This document shows positions 1-9,235 of a DNA stretch of 64,000 bases, one piece after another. A model generated the notes under the pieces. It was not told where the DNA came from. It did no database searches and was given only the letters and a program-made list of their open reading frames with translations. The number at the start of each line of letters is the position of its first letter. The first letter of the stretch is position 1. The DNA comes from Subtercola lobariae (lineage in GTDB: Bacteria > Actinomycetota > Actinomycetes > Actinomycetales > Microbacteriaceae): assembly GCF_014640255.1 (NCBI RefSeq), contig NZ_BMGP01000001.1, forward strand, positions 558,001 through 622,000, read 5' to 3'. The translations under genes were made by a program, and so were the position numbers.

Positions 1-2
1 CG

Positions 3-317
3 TCACCCGGAGTCGAGGTCTTTCAGCCCGACGTCATCGACTTCGTGCTCGTGCGGTTCGCCCTCGGTGACCGCGCCGGCGACGCCGACGGCGGTCGCGG
101 CACCCTCGAGGCGCGCCACCCCGGCCCGAAGTCGGCCTCGTACTCTCCCGACGGCCCCGCCATCGTTCTCTGCACCGCGGGTTCACTGACGGTCACCTCG
201 GCTACCGGCCAGACCTCGGTCACGCGCGGCGAATCGTTCTACATCACGCCCGACGAGGGCGCCCTCACCGTCACCGGATCTGGCGAGCTCTTTCTCGCTG
301 CTCCCGGCGCCGACTAA
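3..317 (+). CDS. manA: Mannose-6-phosphate isomerase, class I (C-terminal part)
   Basis: The open frame enters from the left edge and ends with TAA at 315-317, so only about the last 104 residues are present. They read SPGVEVFQPDVIDFVLVRF and continue into a short cupin-like beta domain ending LFLAAPGAD, as in the C-terminus of type I phosphomannose isomerases. The enzyme interconverts fructose-6-phosphate and mannose-6-phosphate in the cytoplasm and feeds GDP-mannose and glycolipid synthesis. The catalytic zinc domain lies outside the window. manA close to whiB2, DUF3499 and a zincin-like gene is the order known in mycobacteria, which supports the call. Internal GTG codons, for example at 45, are not the start. 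Confidence 0.8.
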   Translation, partial: SPGVEVFQPDVIDFVLVRFALGDRAGDADGGRGTLEARHPGPKSASYSPDGPAIVLCTAGSLTVTSATGQTSVTRGESFYITPDEGALTVTGSGELFLAAPGAD

Positions 318-352
318 CGGGAGCCGCCCCCTTCACGCTCCGCACGTACATA

Positions 353-414
353 GTGAGACCGTTACTACGACTTGAGATCGCTATGCCGGGCTCAAACCGG
401 CGCAACGGTCTCAC
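353..414. repeat. 62-bp palindromic element, copy A
   Basis: The outer arms GTGAGACCGTT and AACGGTCTCAC are perfectly complementary over 11 bp. An inner TTGAG/CTCAA pairing closes a loop containing ATCGCTATGCCGG. A second element of exactly the same length and layout lies at 58159-58220. This copy sits between the convergent ends of manA and the GlxA-type gene, so it could also act as a terminator, but it has no T tract. No coding sequence overlaps it. Confidence 0.75.
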
Positions 415-458
415 GAGACGGTGGCACTCACGAGACGGTGGCACTCACGAGACGGGGG
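412..458. repeat. 17-bp tandem repeat over the end of the GlxA-type gene
   Basis: The unit CACGAGACGGTGGCACT occurs at 412-428 and 429-445, and a partial third copy, CACGAGACGGGGG, runs from 446. The stop codon of the leftward regulator gene is at 445-447, so each unit carries a copy of the last codons and the stop. The first unit overlaps the right arm of the 62-bp palindrome. Confidence 0.8.
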
Positions 459-1437
459 CGAGAGCCTGCTCGAGGTCGGCAGCGGGCACGGTGGTGACGC
501 TGAAGGTGCGGCGGTAGGCCGCCGGGGTGGTTTTCAGCACCTTCACGAAGTGGTGCCGCATCACGGCGGCCGACCCGAAACCGGTTTCGGCCGCCACCGA
601 CTCCAGCCCGAGATCGCTCTGCTCGAGCATCAGTTGTGCGCGCAGCAGGCGCTGCTTGTTGAGCCAGGCCGCGGGGGTGGTGCCGAGGTCGGCGCGAAAC
701 CGGCGCGCGAAGGTTCGCGGTGACATGAGGGCGCGGCGGGCGAGTTCGTCGACCGAGAGTTCTTCGTCGAGGTGCTGCAGCATCCACTCGGTGACGTCGG
801 CGAACGAGTCGCTCTGTACGGGCGAGACGGGCGCGGCGATGTATTGCGACTGGCCTCCCGAGCGCTGGGGAGGCACCACCATGCGGCGGGCGATGACGTT
901 CGCGGCAGCCGCTCCGAGTTCGGTGCGCACCAGGTGCAGGCAGGCGTCGATTCCGGCCGAGGTGCCTGCGCTCGAGATGACGCGCCGGTCTTCGACGAAC
1001 AGCACGTCGGGGTTCACCGCGGTGAGGGGGTAGTCGTGGGCGAGCCTGGCCGCGTGCATCCAGTGCGTGGTTGCGCTTCGGCCGTCGAGAATACCGGCGG
1101 CAGCGAGCGTGAAGGCCCCGCTGCAGACGCTCACGATCCACGCGCCGCGGGCCTCTGCTTCGCGCAGCACGCGTACGACCTCCGGATGCACGGGGTCGTC
1201 GATCAGGTGCGCCGGAACCGCTATCAGGTCAGCGTCGTCTGCCGCGGCGAGACCCTCGTCGATCTGCATCGTGTACCCGAGGCTCGTCGGCACGGCGCCC
1301 GGCTCGGCGGTTGCGATGTGAAAGTCGAACGCCGGGCCACCCATGTCGGTGCGGTCGATTCCGAACACTTCGCAGACGACGCCGAATTCGAACGGGGCGA
1401 CATGGGGCATCGCGATCAGCACCACTTTTCTCAGCAT
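445..1437 (-). CDS. GlxA-family transcriptional regulator (DJ-1/PfpI plus AraC HTH)
   Basis: The 330-residue protein has an N-terminal DJ-1/PfpI-like domain (about 1-185) with the nucleophile-elbow sequence SVCSGAF at Cys105. A C-terminal AraC-type double helix-turn-helix follows at about 213-312 and includes SPRTFARRFRADLGTTP. This is the usual GlxA/FtrA architecture, in which the amidase-like domain senses an unknown ligand and the AraC domain binds DNA. The ATG at 1437 has no Shine-Dalgarno sequence but has TAAACT six bases upstream (1444-1449), suggesting a leaderless transcript. The target is unknown. It is divergent from whiB2 and convergent with manA. Confidence 0.85.
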   Translation of the reverse strand: MLRKVVLIAMPHVAPFEFGVVCEVFGIDRTDMGGPAFDFHIATAEPGAVPTSLGYTMQIDEGLAAADDADLIAVPAHLIDDPVHPEVVRVLREAEARGAWIVSVCSGAFTLAAAGILDGRSATTHWMHAARLAHDYPLTAVNPDVLFVEDRRVISSAGTSAGIDACLHLVRTELGAAAANVIARRMVVPPQRSGGQSQYIAAPVSPVQSDSFADVTEWMLQHLDEELSVDELARRALMSPRTFARRFRADLGTTPAAWLNKQRLLRAQLMLEQSDLGLESVAAETGFGSAAVMRHHFVKVLKTTPAAYRRTFSVTTVPAADLEQALAPVS

Positions 1438-1443
1438 GGTGGC

Positions 1444-1449
1444 AGTTTA
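1444..1449 (-). promoter_or_regulatory. -10 element (TAAACT) of a leaderless promoter for the GlxA-type gene
   Basis: The hexamer fits TANNNT and is separated by 6 nt from the ATG at 1437, so transcription would begin at the start codon. Confidence 0.5.
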
Positions 1450-1539
1450 TAGATACCTGTAGATAAACCGCCACACGTTTCGCTCAAACGCCTCGTGTCG
1501 AAACCTTAGATACCCGGTTGAGGGTTTACGATCTGCGAC

Positions 1540-1568
1540 TTGACGTGAGCGAACTACACCGGTGTAAT
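1540..1568 (+). promoter_or_regulatory. whiB2 promoter with embedded palindrome
   Basis: A -35-like TTGACG (1540-1545) is followed after 17 bp by a -10-like TGTAAT (1563-1568). A perfect 12-bp palindrome, TACACCGGTGTA (1555-1566), overlaps the spacer and the -10 and looks like an operator. The predicted start of transcription is near 1575, about 57 nt before the whiB2 ATG. Confidence 0.55.
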
Positions 1569-1631
1569 TACTGCAAGGGGTTTTCTAGAAAGACTCGGCA
1601 CGCCGAAGCTTGAGAGAAGGGAGGGCGTGAT

Positions 1632-1979
1632 ATGTCGCCAGATGTGAATCCAAGACCGATTGCAGGCCTTCACGCGGGGGCTCCAGACGACTGGTTCGTC
1701 GATCCCATCAACCTGGGGGTTCCCGGTGTCAGGCAGCCTCAACCGGGTGCCGATGACAACCCACTCGCCTGGCAGACCGATTCGCTCTGCGCCCAGACCG
1801 ACCCTGAAGCCTTCTTTCCTGAAAAAGGCGGCTCCACTCGCGATGCCAAGCGCATCTGCCAGACCTGCGAGGTCAAGTCGCAATGCCTGGAGTACGCGCT
1901 GGCGAACGACGAACGCTTCGGCATCTGGGGCGGTCTTTCTGAGCGCGAACGCCGCAAACTGCGTAAGCAAGCCGGCTGA
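1632..1979 (+). CDS. whiB2: WhiB-family iron-sulfur transcription factor, WhiB2/WhmD type
   Basis: The 115-residue protein has the four cluster-binding cysteines of the WhiB family at Cys53, Cys76, Cys79 and Cys85. The GIWGG turn follows at 97-101 and a basic tail (RERRKLRKQAG) ends the protein. WhiB proteins carry a 4Fe-4S cluster and regulate transcription together with the primary sigma factor. WhiB2/WhmD is the septation and cell-division member. Assignment to WhiB2 rests on the longer N-terminus and on the neighbours (zincin, DUF3499, manA), as around Rv3260c. The ATG is preceded by a strong AAGGGAGG about 6 nt upstream. The N-terminal 45 residues are variable and probably disordered. 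Confidence 0.9.
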   Translation: MSPDVNPRPIAGLHAGAPDDWFVDPINLGVPGVRQPQPGADDNPLAWQTDSLCAQTDPEAFFPEKGGSTRDAKRICQTCEVKSQCLEYALANDERFGIWGGLSERERRKLRKQAG

Positions 1980-2070
1980 GCGAAGCAGGCTGACCGCTAA
2001 GCCCGCGCACAGCGTTCACGGAGGTTCGCGCCTCGCCGGGCAGCAACGATGATTCGCCTTGGCCCGCGTC

Positions 2071-2076
2071 TAAGGT
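2071..2076 (+). promoter_or_regulatory. -10 element (TAAGGT) of a leaderless promoter for the glycosyltransferase gene
   Basis: The hexamer lies 7 nt before the ATG at 2084. The AAGGG directly against the ATG is too close to be a good Shine-Dalgarno sequence. Confidence 0.5.
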
Positions 2077-2083
2077 CTAAGGG

Positions 2084-5000
2084 ATGCAAGCCCGAGTAAC
2101 AGCCGTACTGGTCGCCCACAATGGGGCCGAGCGTCTTTCGCGAACGCTCGAGGCTCTTCGCGCCCAAACGCGCCAGCCCGATTCGCTGGTGGTTGTCGAC
2201 TCCGGTTCGACCGACAGCTCTGCGCGGCTTCTCACCGAGATGCAGCCCACGGGGTTCTTGTCAGCATCCACTCGACTTTCGTTTGGCGTCGCGGTGACGC
2301 ACGCGCTCGGTGTGGTTGCGCCGCCGGCATCAGAAGACGAGTGGCTTTGGCTGCTCGCGCACGATACCGCGCCAGAACCGTCAGCCCTCGCGGCTCTGCT
2401 CGCCGCGGTCGAGGTGAACCCGTCGGTTGCGGTTGCCGGCCCGAAACAGATGGAGTGGAACGATTCTGCGTTCATCGCGGGCTTCGGTGAGTCGCTGACC
2501 CGCTTCGGCGCGAGCGTGCCCATCGTCGAGCGCGAGCTCGATCAGGCCCAGCACGAACGCATGAGCGATGTGCTCGGCCTCGGCGCCGCTGGCATGCTGG
2601 TGCGTCACACCGTGTTCAACGAACTGGGCGGGTTCGACGCCGCACTGCCCACGGCCGACAACGGTCTCGACTTCTCGATTCGCGTTCGGCTCGCCGGGCA
2701 TCGGGTGATCGCGGTGCCGTTGGCCAAGGTCGCGACGGCCGGAGACGGTCTCTCTGGCCCCGGCACCTCGGTCAAGGGGTCTGCGCGCCGCAAGCGGCAG
2801 ACGACCCGCCGTGCAGCCCAACTGCACCGGCGGCTGGTCTATGCGCCGCCCCTCGCCGTGGTTTTCCACTGGCTTTCGCTCGTTCCGCTCGCCGTTTTGC
2901 GCAGCCTCTTTCAGGTTTTGCGCAAGCAGCCCGGCGCGGTGCCCGGTGAATTCGCGGCGGCATTCAAAACGGCCTTCAGCGGCCGGGTGGGTGCCGCTCG
3001 GCGGTCGATCAGAACGACGAAGAAGGCCGGCTGGAAGGCGCTTGCTCCGCTGCGGATACCCGGTGCAGAGGTTGGACGCCGTAATGCTCTCGTTCGTGAG
3101 CTTGCGCTGTCGAAAGCCCGTGGCTCGCGCGAAGAGTTGCAGTTCTTCTCGGGCGGCGGCGCGGCAATCGTGGCGGCGGCCGCGGTCGTGGGCATCGTGC
3201 TCTTCTTTCCCCTTTTCGGCTCGAGCGCCATCGTCGGTGGGTCGTTTCTGCCACTCGGCTCAGACCCGGGCGGCCTCTGGGCACAAGTCGGCTACGGCTG
3301 GCGTGATCTCGGCCTCGGGTTCAGGGGGGCATCCGACCCGTTCGCCTACCTCGTCGCCATTTTCGGCTCGCTCACCTTCTGGTCACCGTCGGTGTCGATG
3401 GTTGTGCTCTATCTCATTTCGTTTCCGCTCGCGGCGCTGGCGGCCTGGTTCTGCGCTGCGAAGTTCACCAACCGGCAGGGGCTTCGCATCTTCGCCGCAG
3501 TGCTCTGGGCGGTGGCGCCGCCGTTTCTTGCCGCGATGGATGCCGGGCAAGCCGGTGCCATCATCGCCCACCTGCTCATGCCGTGGCTTTTTCTCGCGGG
3601 CGTCTCAGCGGCTCGCTCGTGGTCGGCCTCGGCTATCGCGTCGCTGCTGTTCGCTGCGACGGTCGCCGCCGCTCCGTCGCTCTGGCCCGCGCTACTGGTG
3701 CTGTGGCTCGGCGCCGTGATCTTCTCCCGGCGGGCCGTCATGAGGTACATCGGCATACCGATTCCGGCCCTCGCGCTCGTGCTACCGCTCGCCTGGGAGC
3801 AGCTGCAGCGAGGCAATCTGTTCGGCGTGTTCGCCGACCCCGGGCTGCCGAACGCGCACGCCTCCACCAGCTTGCTCGACCTGCTGCTCGGGCTGCCCGA
3901 GTCGGGCGTGGGCGGCTGGGCGAGCATCGGTTCTGCGGTGGGAATGTCGTCTGACACGGTGATGCTCATCGCGTTCATCCTGCTCGCCCCACTTGCTCTG
4001 CTCGCTCTCGTCTCGCTCTTTCTGCGGCGCGCCGGCCTCGCTGCGGTGGCGGCGGTCGTGGGCATTCTCGGTTTCGCGACGGCGGTTGCGGCCACACTCA
4101 TCTCGGTGAGTTCGACTGGGTCGCTCGAGGTCTCTATCTGGCCGGGCGCCGGTCTCAGTCTGTACTGGCTCGGGTTGGTCGGCGCGGCCACCTTCGGGCT
4201 GTCGACTTTCAAGCGGTTCGCGAGCCTGCCGGCCGTGCTGGCGGCCTTCGCCATTACGATTCTGGCCGTGCCGGTGGCTACGTCGACGCTGACCGCGACC
4301 AGCGACGTGCACTCGAGCACCGGGCAGTCGTTGCCCGCGTTCGTGACGGCCGAGGCCGCGTCGAACCCGCGGGTGGGCACGCTGGTGCTGAATCCGCAGG
4401 CCGACGGCGGGCTGGCCGCGTCGATCGTGCACGGCATGGGAGCCACGCTCGAGACGCAGTCGACGCTCGCGGCGACGACGAGCACGGTGTCGCCAGAGGC
4501 CCAGAATGTCGCCGAGCTGGTCGGAAACCTCGCCTCTCGAAGCGGAACAGACGCGAGCGTTCAGCTCGCTCAACTCGGCGTCGAATTCGTGGTGCTGACG
4601 CCGCCGACGGGAGGGGCCGCGACTCCGGACGCTCAGGCCGTTCTCGCTCGCTCGAAAACCGCTTTCGACAGCAACTCTTCGCTCACCTCGATCGGTGAGA
4701 CCTTCGCGGGCGAGCTGTGGCAGATCACGGGAACCCCCGGGTTCTCGGCGCTGCCGGCCATCTCGCCGACGAACACGGGTACGCCCATCGGTGTGCTGAT
4801 CCTGATCATTCAGGCCGTGATCTTCGGCCTGGCGTTGTTGCTCGCTCTGCCGGCTGGGCGGCTCGAGGCGCATGGGTTGCGGGCGGCGACCACGCTCGAC
4901 GAGGTCGGTGCCGGGCCCGACGGCGGAACGGGCGACGGCGCGGTTGCTGACGGTGACTCGGTTGCGGAGCCGCGGCCTGCGGATGCGTCGGGTTCTGCCG

Positions 5001-5086
5001 CCGACGATGCTCCGGTTTCGGCCGAAGTGGAGCAGAGTGACGAGCAACAGGTTGTGGTAGCGGAGGGGGTGCGTCGTGCAGAGTGA
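2084..5086 (+). CDS. Large membrane glycosyltransferase (GT2 domain plus multi-pass region)
   Basis: The 1000-residue protein begins with a GT-A family 2 domain (about 1-235; VTAVLVAHNGAERLSRTLEAL and the acidic sequence WLLAHDTAPEP). A basic linker follows, then many hydrophobic helices from about 245 to 760, an extracytoplasmic region, a last helix near 900-925 and an acidic tail. Such proteins transfer a sugar from a nucleotide or lipid donor to an envelope acceptor; the substrate cannot be read from the sequence. The gene overlaps the next one by 11 bp, so the two products are probably made together. Position beside whiB2 and manA suggests a role in cell-wall or lipoglycan assembly. Confidence 0.8.
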   Translation: MQARVTAVLVAHNGAERLSRTLEALRAQTRQPDSLVVVDSGSTDSSARLLTEMQPTGFLSASTRLSFGVAVTHALGVVAPPASEDEWLWLLAHDTAPEPSALAALLAAVEVNPSVAVAGPKQMEWNDSAFIAGFGESLTRFGASVPIVERELDQAQHERMSDVLGLGAAGMLVRHTVFNELGGFDAALPTADNGLDFSIRVRLAGHRVIAVPLAKVATAGDGLSGPGTSVKGSARRKRQTTRRAAQLHRRLVYAPPLAVVFHWLSLVPLAVLRSLFQVLRKQPGAVPGEFAAAFKTAFSGRVGAARRSIRTTKKAGWKALAPLRIPGAEVGRRNALVRELALSKARGSREELQFFSGGGAAIVAAAAVVGIVLFFPLFGSSAIVGGSFLPLGSDPGGLWAQVGYGWRDLGLGFRGASDPFAYLVAIFGSLTFWSPSVSMVVLYLISFPLAALAAWFCAAKFTNRQGLRIFAAVLWAVAPPFLAAMDAGQAGAIIAHLLMPWLFLAGVSAARSWSASAIASLLFAATVAAAPSLWPALLVLWLGAVIFSRRAVMRYIGIPIPALALVLPLAWEQLQRGNLFGVFADPGLPNAHASTSLLDLLLGLPESGVGGWASIGSAVGMSSDTVMLIAFILLAPLALLALVSLFLRRAGLAAVAAVVGILGFATAVAATLISVSSTGSLEVSIWPGAGLSLYWLGLVGAATFGLSTFKRFASLPAVLAAFAITILAVPVATSTLTATSDVHSSTGQSLPAFVTAEAASNPRVGTLVLNPQADGGLAASIVHGMGATLETQSTLAATTSTVSPEAQNVAELVGNLASRSGTDASVQLAQLGVEFVVLTPPTGGAATPDAQAVLARSKTAFDSNSSLTSIGETFAGELWQITGTPGFSALPAISPTNTGTPIGVLILIIQAVIFGLALLLALPAGRLEAHGLRAATTLDEVGAGPDGGTGDGAVADGDSVAEPRPADASGSAADDAPVSAEVEQSDEQQVVVAEGVRRAE

Positions 5087-6914
5087 ATTCGACGAGAACT
5101 CGGCCGCCGAGACGAACCCCGAGTCGTTGACGCCGAACTCGGTTCCCGCAGAAGTAGCCACGGGCGACGCGCCGCCGACCGCCGCTGAGGCCCAAGCCGG
5201 GCCGGCGGAGCTCGGGAATGCCGTCTCGGGTGAGACTGCCCCGACGGCCGCTGAAGCTGAGCCGGGGGTGCTCGCGGCGAACGCTGGGCAGCCCGACGAC
5301 TCGGCGAACGCGGGCGGAACCGCGAAGCCGACGAAGGCGCCGAAACCTGCAAAGCCCGCCAAACCTGCAAAGGCCGCCAAACCTGTGAAAGAGCCGAAGG
5401 CCGCACGGCCCGCGAGGGCTCCGAGGCCGGCGAAAGAGCGCGCGACGAGCGGTGTTGGCAGCGGAGCCGCTGGGCGCTCTGCCGCGCGCACGGGTCTGCG
5501 CATCGCGACGAGTGTTGTCGTGCTCGCCCTCGGTGCCGCGACGGTGGGCGCCGCAGCGGTGTTGTCGCTGCCGACGGTCGCCTCGGGGGTGCCGAGCGTG
5601 CTGGTCACGCCCGCGGCATCCGATCAGACTCGGGCCTGCCCCGGGCCGTACGTAGGGCCAGCCGACCCCGGCGCAGCCTCGTCAGACAACGCAGCACCCT
5701 CGCTCGTTTCGCTCGGCACCCCTACGGTAATCGGCGGTATCGCTCCGTCGAGCACGCAGTTCACCATCGGATCGTTGTCGACTCCCGATGCGGCGACCGG
5801 CCCGTCGCACCCGCTCACCCTCACCGCCCCTGGCGCGAACGGTACCCTGCTCGGCGGCAGCCAATCGCAGCAGATCACGCAGTCAGATCTCGTAGGGCTG
5901 TCGAGTTCGGAGTGCTCTGAGGCTTCGGCCGACAGTTGGATCGCAGCGGGTTCGACCGTGACCGGGCGATCGGCCTACCTTGTACTGTCGAACCCGACCA
6001 GCGTGCTGTCAACCGTGTCGCTCGCGATCTTCGACGAAACGGGAGTCGTGAATGCGCCCGGCACCAGCGGCATCACCGTTCAACCGCACTCGCAGCGGGC
6101 TCTGTCGCTGGCCGGGTTCGCTCCCAGCGTGGTTTCGCCGGTCATCCACGTCACCGCAGCGGGCGGAACCGTACTGGCCTCGCTTCAGCAGAGCGTCATT
6201 CGAGGGCTCACCCCCGGCGGTATCGACGTGGCCGGCCCGACCGGAGCGCCCGCGCTCACCCAGACCATCGCGGGCGTGCAGATCATCAGCACGAGTGCCA
6301 TCGCCGAGCAGGCGGCCGACCCGGCATCGAGCGACCTTCCCGCCGCACTGCGTGTCTACGTGCCCGGGGCGGCCGGGGCGACCCTGACGGTGACCCTGAA
6401 GAGCGAAACGCTCGGCGTCGCCGATGTGACGGCGAGCTACAGTGCCGCTGGCGGAGTCGTCACCGACTTCCCGTTTCCGTCGCTCACCGATGACAGTTAC
6501 AGCGTCATCGTCTCGTCTGACCAGCCCGTGGTCGTGGGCGCACGCTCGGCTGTCGTCAGCGGCGGAACCGACTTCGCGTGGTATCAGTCGAGCCGGGCCA
6601 TCGGCGGCACGTTCATGTTCGTCACCGCGACCGGGCCGAATCCGCGCCTGCAACTGGTTAATACGACGAACACCGATGCCGCAGTCACCGTCACGCCGAC
6701 GACCGGCGATACGACGCCCATCACGTTCACCGTCGCCGCGAACAGTGCCGCAGGGCAGCCGGTGGCGGCCAACACGCCCTATACGGTCGTGACGTCGGCG
6801 CCGCTCACGGCTTCCGTCGGCTATCTCGGCGACGGACTCATTTCGGCGTTCAGCGTGAGCCCCGCGAGCCCCCTCGCGGCGCCGATCACCATCTACGGCG
6901 GCACCGGCGAATAG
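5076..6914 (+). CDS. DUF5719-like membrane-anchored extracytoplasmic protein
   Basis: The 612-residue protein starts at a GTG inside the end of the glycosyltransferase gene, 6 nt after GGAGGGGG. The first 130 residues are Ala/Pro/Glu-rich and become basic with KPAKPAKPAK-type repeats. One transmembrane segment follows (about 142-175), and the remainder, rich in Thr, Ser, Val and Gly, looks like beta-sandwich domains outside the cell. This matches DUF5719 proteins, which in actinobacteria are encoded directly after this kind of glycosyltransferase. No catalytic motif is visible. A partner or acceptor role for the glycosyltransferase is inferred from the overlap only. Confidence 0.75.
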   Translation: MQSEFDENSAAETNPESLTPNSVPAEVATGDAPPTAAEAQAGPAELGNAVSGETAPTAAEAEPGVLAANAGQPDDSANAGGTAKPTKAPKPAKPAKPAKAAKPVKEPKAARPARAPRPAKERATSGVGSGAAGRSAARTGLRIATSVVVLALGAATVGAAAVLSLPTVASGVPSVLVTPAASDQTRACPGPYVGPADPGAASSDNAAPSLVSLGTPTVIGGIAPSSTQFTIGSLSTPDAATGPSHPLTLTAPGANGTLLGGSQSQQITQSDLVGLSSSECSEASADSWIAAGSTVTGRSAYLVLSNPTSVLSTVSLAIFDETGVVNAPGTSGITVQPHSQRALSLAGFAPSVVSPVIHVTAAGGTVLASLQQSVIRGLTPGGIDVAGPTGAPALTQTIAGVQIISTSAIAEQAADPASSDLPAALRVYVPGAAGATLTVTLKSETLGVADVTASYSAAGGVVTDFPFPSLTDDSYSVIVSSDQPVVVGARSAVVSGGTDFAWYQSSRAIGGTFMFVTATGPNPRLQLVNTTNTDAAVTVTPTTGDTTPITFTVAANSAAGQPVAANTPYTVVTSAPLTASVGYLGDGLISAFSVSPASPLAAPITIYGGTGE

Positions 6915-6963
6915 CGGCCGGGCGCGGCGCGGCGGGGCGGATGCGCTGCGGGGCCTCTTCGCC

Positions 6964-7404
6964 TTAGAAGTGCCGAAAGCGGTCGGGCGCCAGATCCCAC
7001 GGGTCTTTGCCGAGCAGCTCGGCGACCGCCCGAAAGACGCAGCTCTCGATGATCATGCGCTTGTGCAACTCGTCGTCGCGGTGCAGCTTCGACATGCGCT
7101 GAATGGGCAGCCGGTACAAGATGATGCGATTGCCGATGACGCTCCAGCGATCGACCGATGCGCCCTCAGCGGGCATCCCGAGCGGCACAGCGCCGATCTC
7201 GAAGATCACATCTGCCAGCTCGTCGGGCCAGACGCCCTTGAGGTAGTCGGCGGTCGACGCCACAGTCATCTCGAACAGATCGATTCGGGTGCGAAGCGGC
7301 GGCAGATGCGGCCCGGTGACCGACGATCGCAGAGTGCGCCCGTGGCGATTGCGATACCGACCGGCGGAGGTCTTCGCTGAGCTGTTGCGCCGTGAACGAG
7401 GCAT
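6964..7404 (-). CDS. Metallopeptidase-family (minimal zincin fold) protein, Rv3259-like
   Basis: The 146-residue protein has a basic N-terminus and then the conserved block LPPLRTRIDLFEMTV, followed by IVLYR-like and PIQRMSKLHRDDELHKRMI sequences and a final WDLAPDRF. This layout matches the actinobacterial metallopeptidase family (PF06262, Rv3259). The usual HExxH zinc helix is replaced by ELHKRMIIES, so enzymatic activity is doubtful. The gene is convergent with the DUF5719 gene and divergent from DUF3499. TAAGCT at 7411-7416 lies 6 nt before the ATG, suggesting a leaderless message. Confidence 0.75.
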   Translation of the reverse strand: MPRSRRNSSAKTSAGRYRNRHGRTLRSSVTGPHLPPLRTRIDLFEMTVASTADYLKGVWPDELADVIFEIGAVPLGMPAEGASVDRWSVIGNRIILYRLPIQRMSKLHRDDELHKRMIIESCVFRAVAELLGKDPWDLAPDRFRHF

Positions 7405-7410
7405 GCTCCA

Positions 7411-7416
7411 AGCTTA
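7411..7416 (-). promoter_or_regulatory. -10 element (TAAGCT) of a leaderless promoter for the zincin-like gene
   Basis: The TANNNT hexamer is separated by 6 nt from the ATG at 7404. It is 36 bp away from the divergent -10 of the DUF3499 gene, so the two promoters share one short region. Confidence 0.5.
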
Positions 7417-7452
7417 CGGCGCGCCCGCCGGGCCTATCGACCCCTGCCGACT

Positions 7453-7458
7453 TAGTCT
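7453..7458 (+). promoter_or_regulatory. -10 element (TAGTCT) of a leaderless promoter for the DUF3499 gene
   Basis: The hexamer is 7 nt before the ATG at 7466 and supports that start over upstream in-frame codons. Confidence 0.5.
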
Positions 7459-7465
7459 GAGATGG

Positions 7466-7678
7466 ATGATCTCCAGAACCTGCTCGCGCGTGTCATGTCA
7501 AGGCGAAGCCGTCTCGACCCTCACCTACGTCTACGCCGACTCCATGGCGGTTCTCGGCCCGCTCAGCACGCAGCACGAACCGCACAGCTATGATCTCTGC
7601 GCGCGGCACTCTGAGCGGCTCTCTGCTCCGCAGGGCTGGCAGATCATGCGTTACGTTTCGGTGGGCAACGACTTCTAA
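7466..7678 (+). CDS. DUF3499 zinc-ribbon-like protein
   Basis: The protein is 70 residues long from the ATG at 7466. The frame stays open upstream to 7289, but that part overlaps the divergent promoter and the zincin gene and is not conserved-looking. The conserved part reads STLTYVYADSMAVLGPL and YDLCARHSERL. Cys6-X4-Cys11 and Cys45-X2-His48 form a likely zinc site. The family is actinobacterial (Rv3258c-like), of unknown function, and is regularly found beside whiB2, manA and the zincin-like gene. Confidence 0.85.
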   Translation: MISRTCSRVSCQGEAVSTLTYVYADSMAVLGPLSTQHEPHSYDLCARHSERLSAPQGWQIMRYVSVGNDF

Positions 7679-7714
7679 AGCGCTGAGTTCTCCGTAGTTC
7701 TGAGCCTGGTGAGC

Positions 7715-7720
7715 GATAAT
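7715..7720 (+). promoter_or_regulatory. -10-like element (GATAAT) before ahcY
   Basis: GATAAT lies 6 nt before the ATG at 7727 and suggests a leaderless or nearly leaderless transcript. It falls inside the alternative reading from the GTG at 7709, which argues against that GTG as the start. Confidence 0.45.
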
Positions 7721-7726
7721 GGGGGT

Positions 7727-9210
<1,484 letters not shown>

Positions 9211-9214
<4 letters not shown>

Positions 9215-9235
9215 CTCAGTAGTTTCAAGAGTCAG
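9211..9235. terminator. Bidirectional hairpin built from two facing stop codons
   Basis: CTGACTC (9211-9217) pairs with GAGTCAG (9229-9235) across an 11-nt loop. The left arm contains the ahcY stop (9212-9214) and the right arm contains the stop of the leftward RDD gene (9232-9234). It probably ends or insulates both convergent transcripts. No U tract is present. Confidence 0.5.

Noticed and set aside
3782-5608. 608-codon open frame antisense to the glycosyltransferase and DUF5719 genes
   Set aside because: It spans two real genes, is dominated by Arg, Gly, Ala and Ser, and has no ribosome site or recognisable domain.
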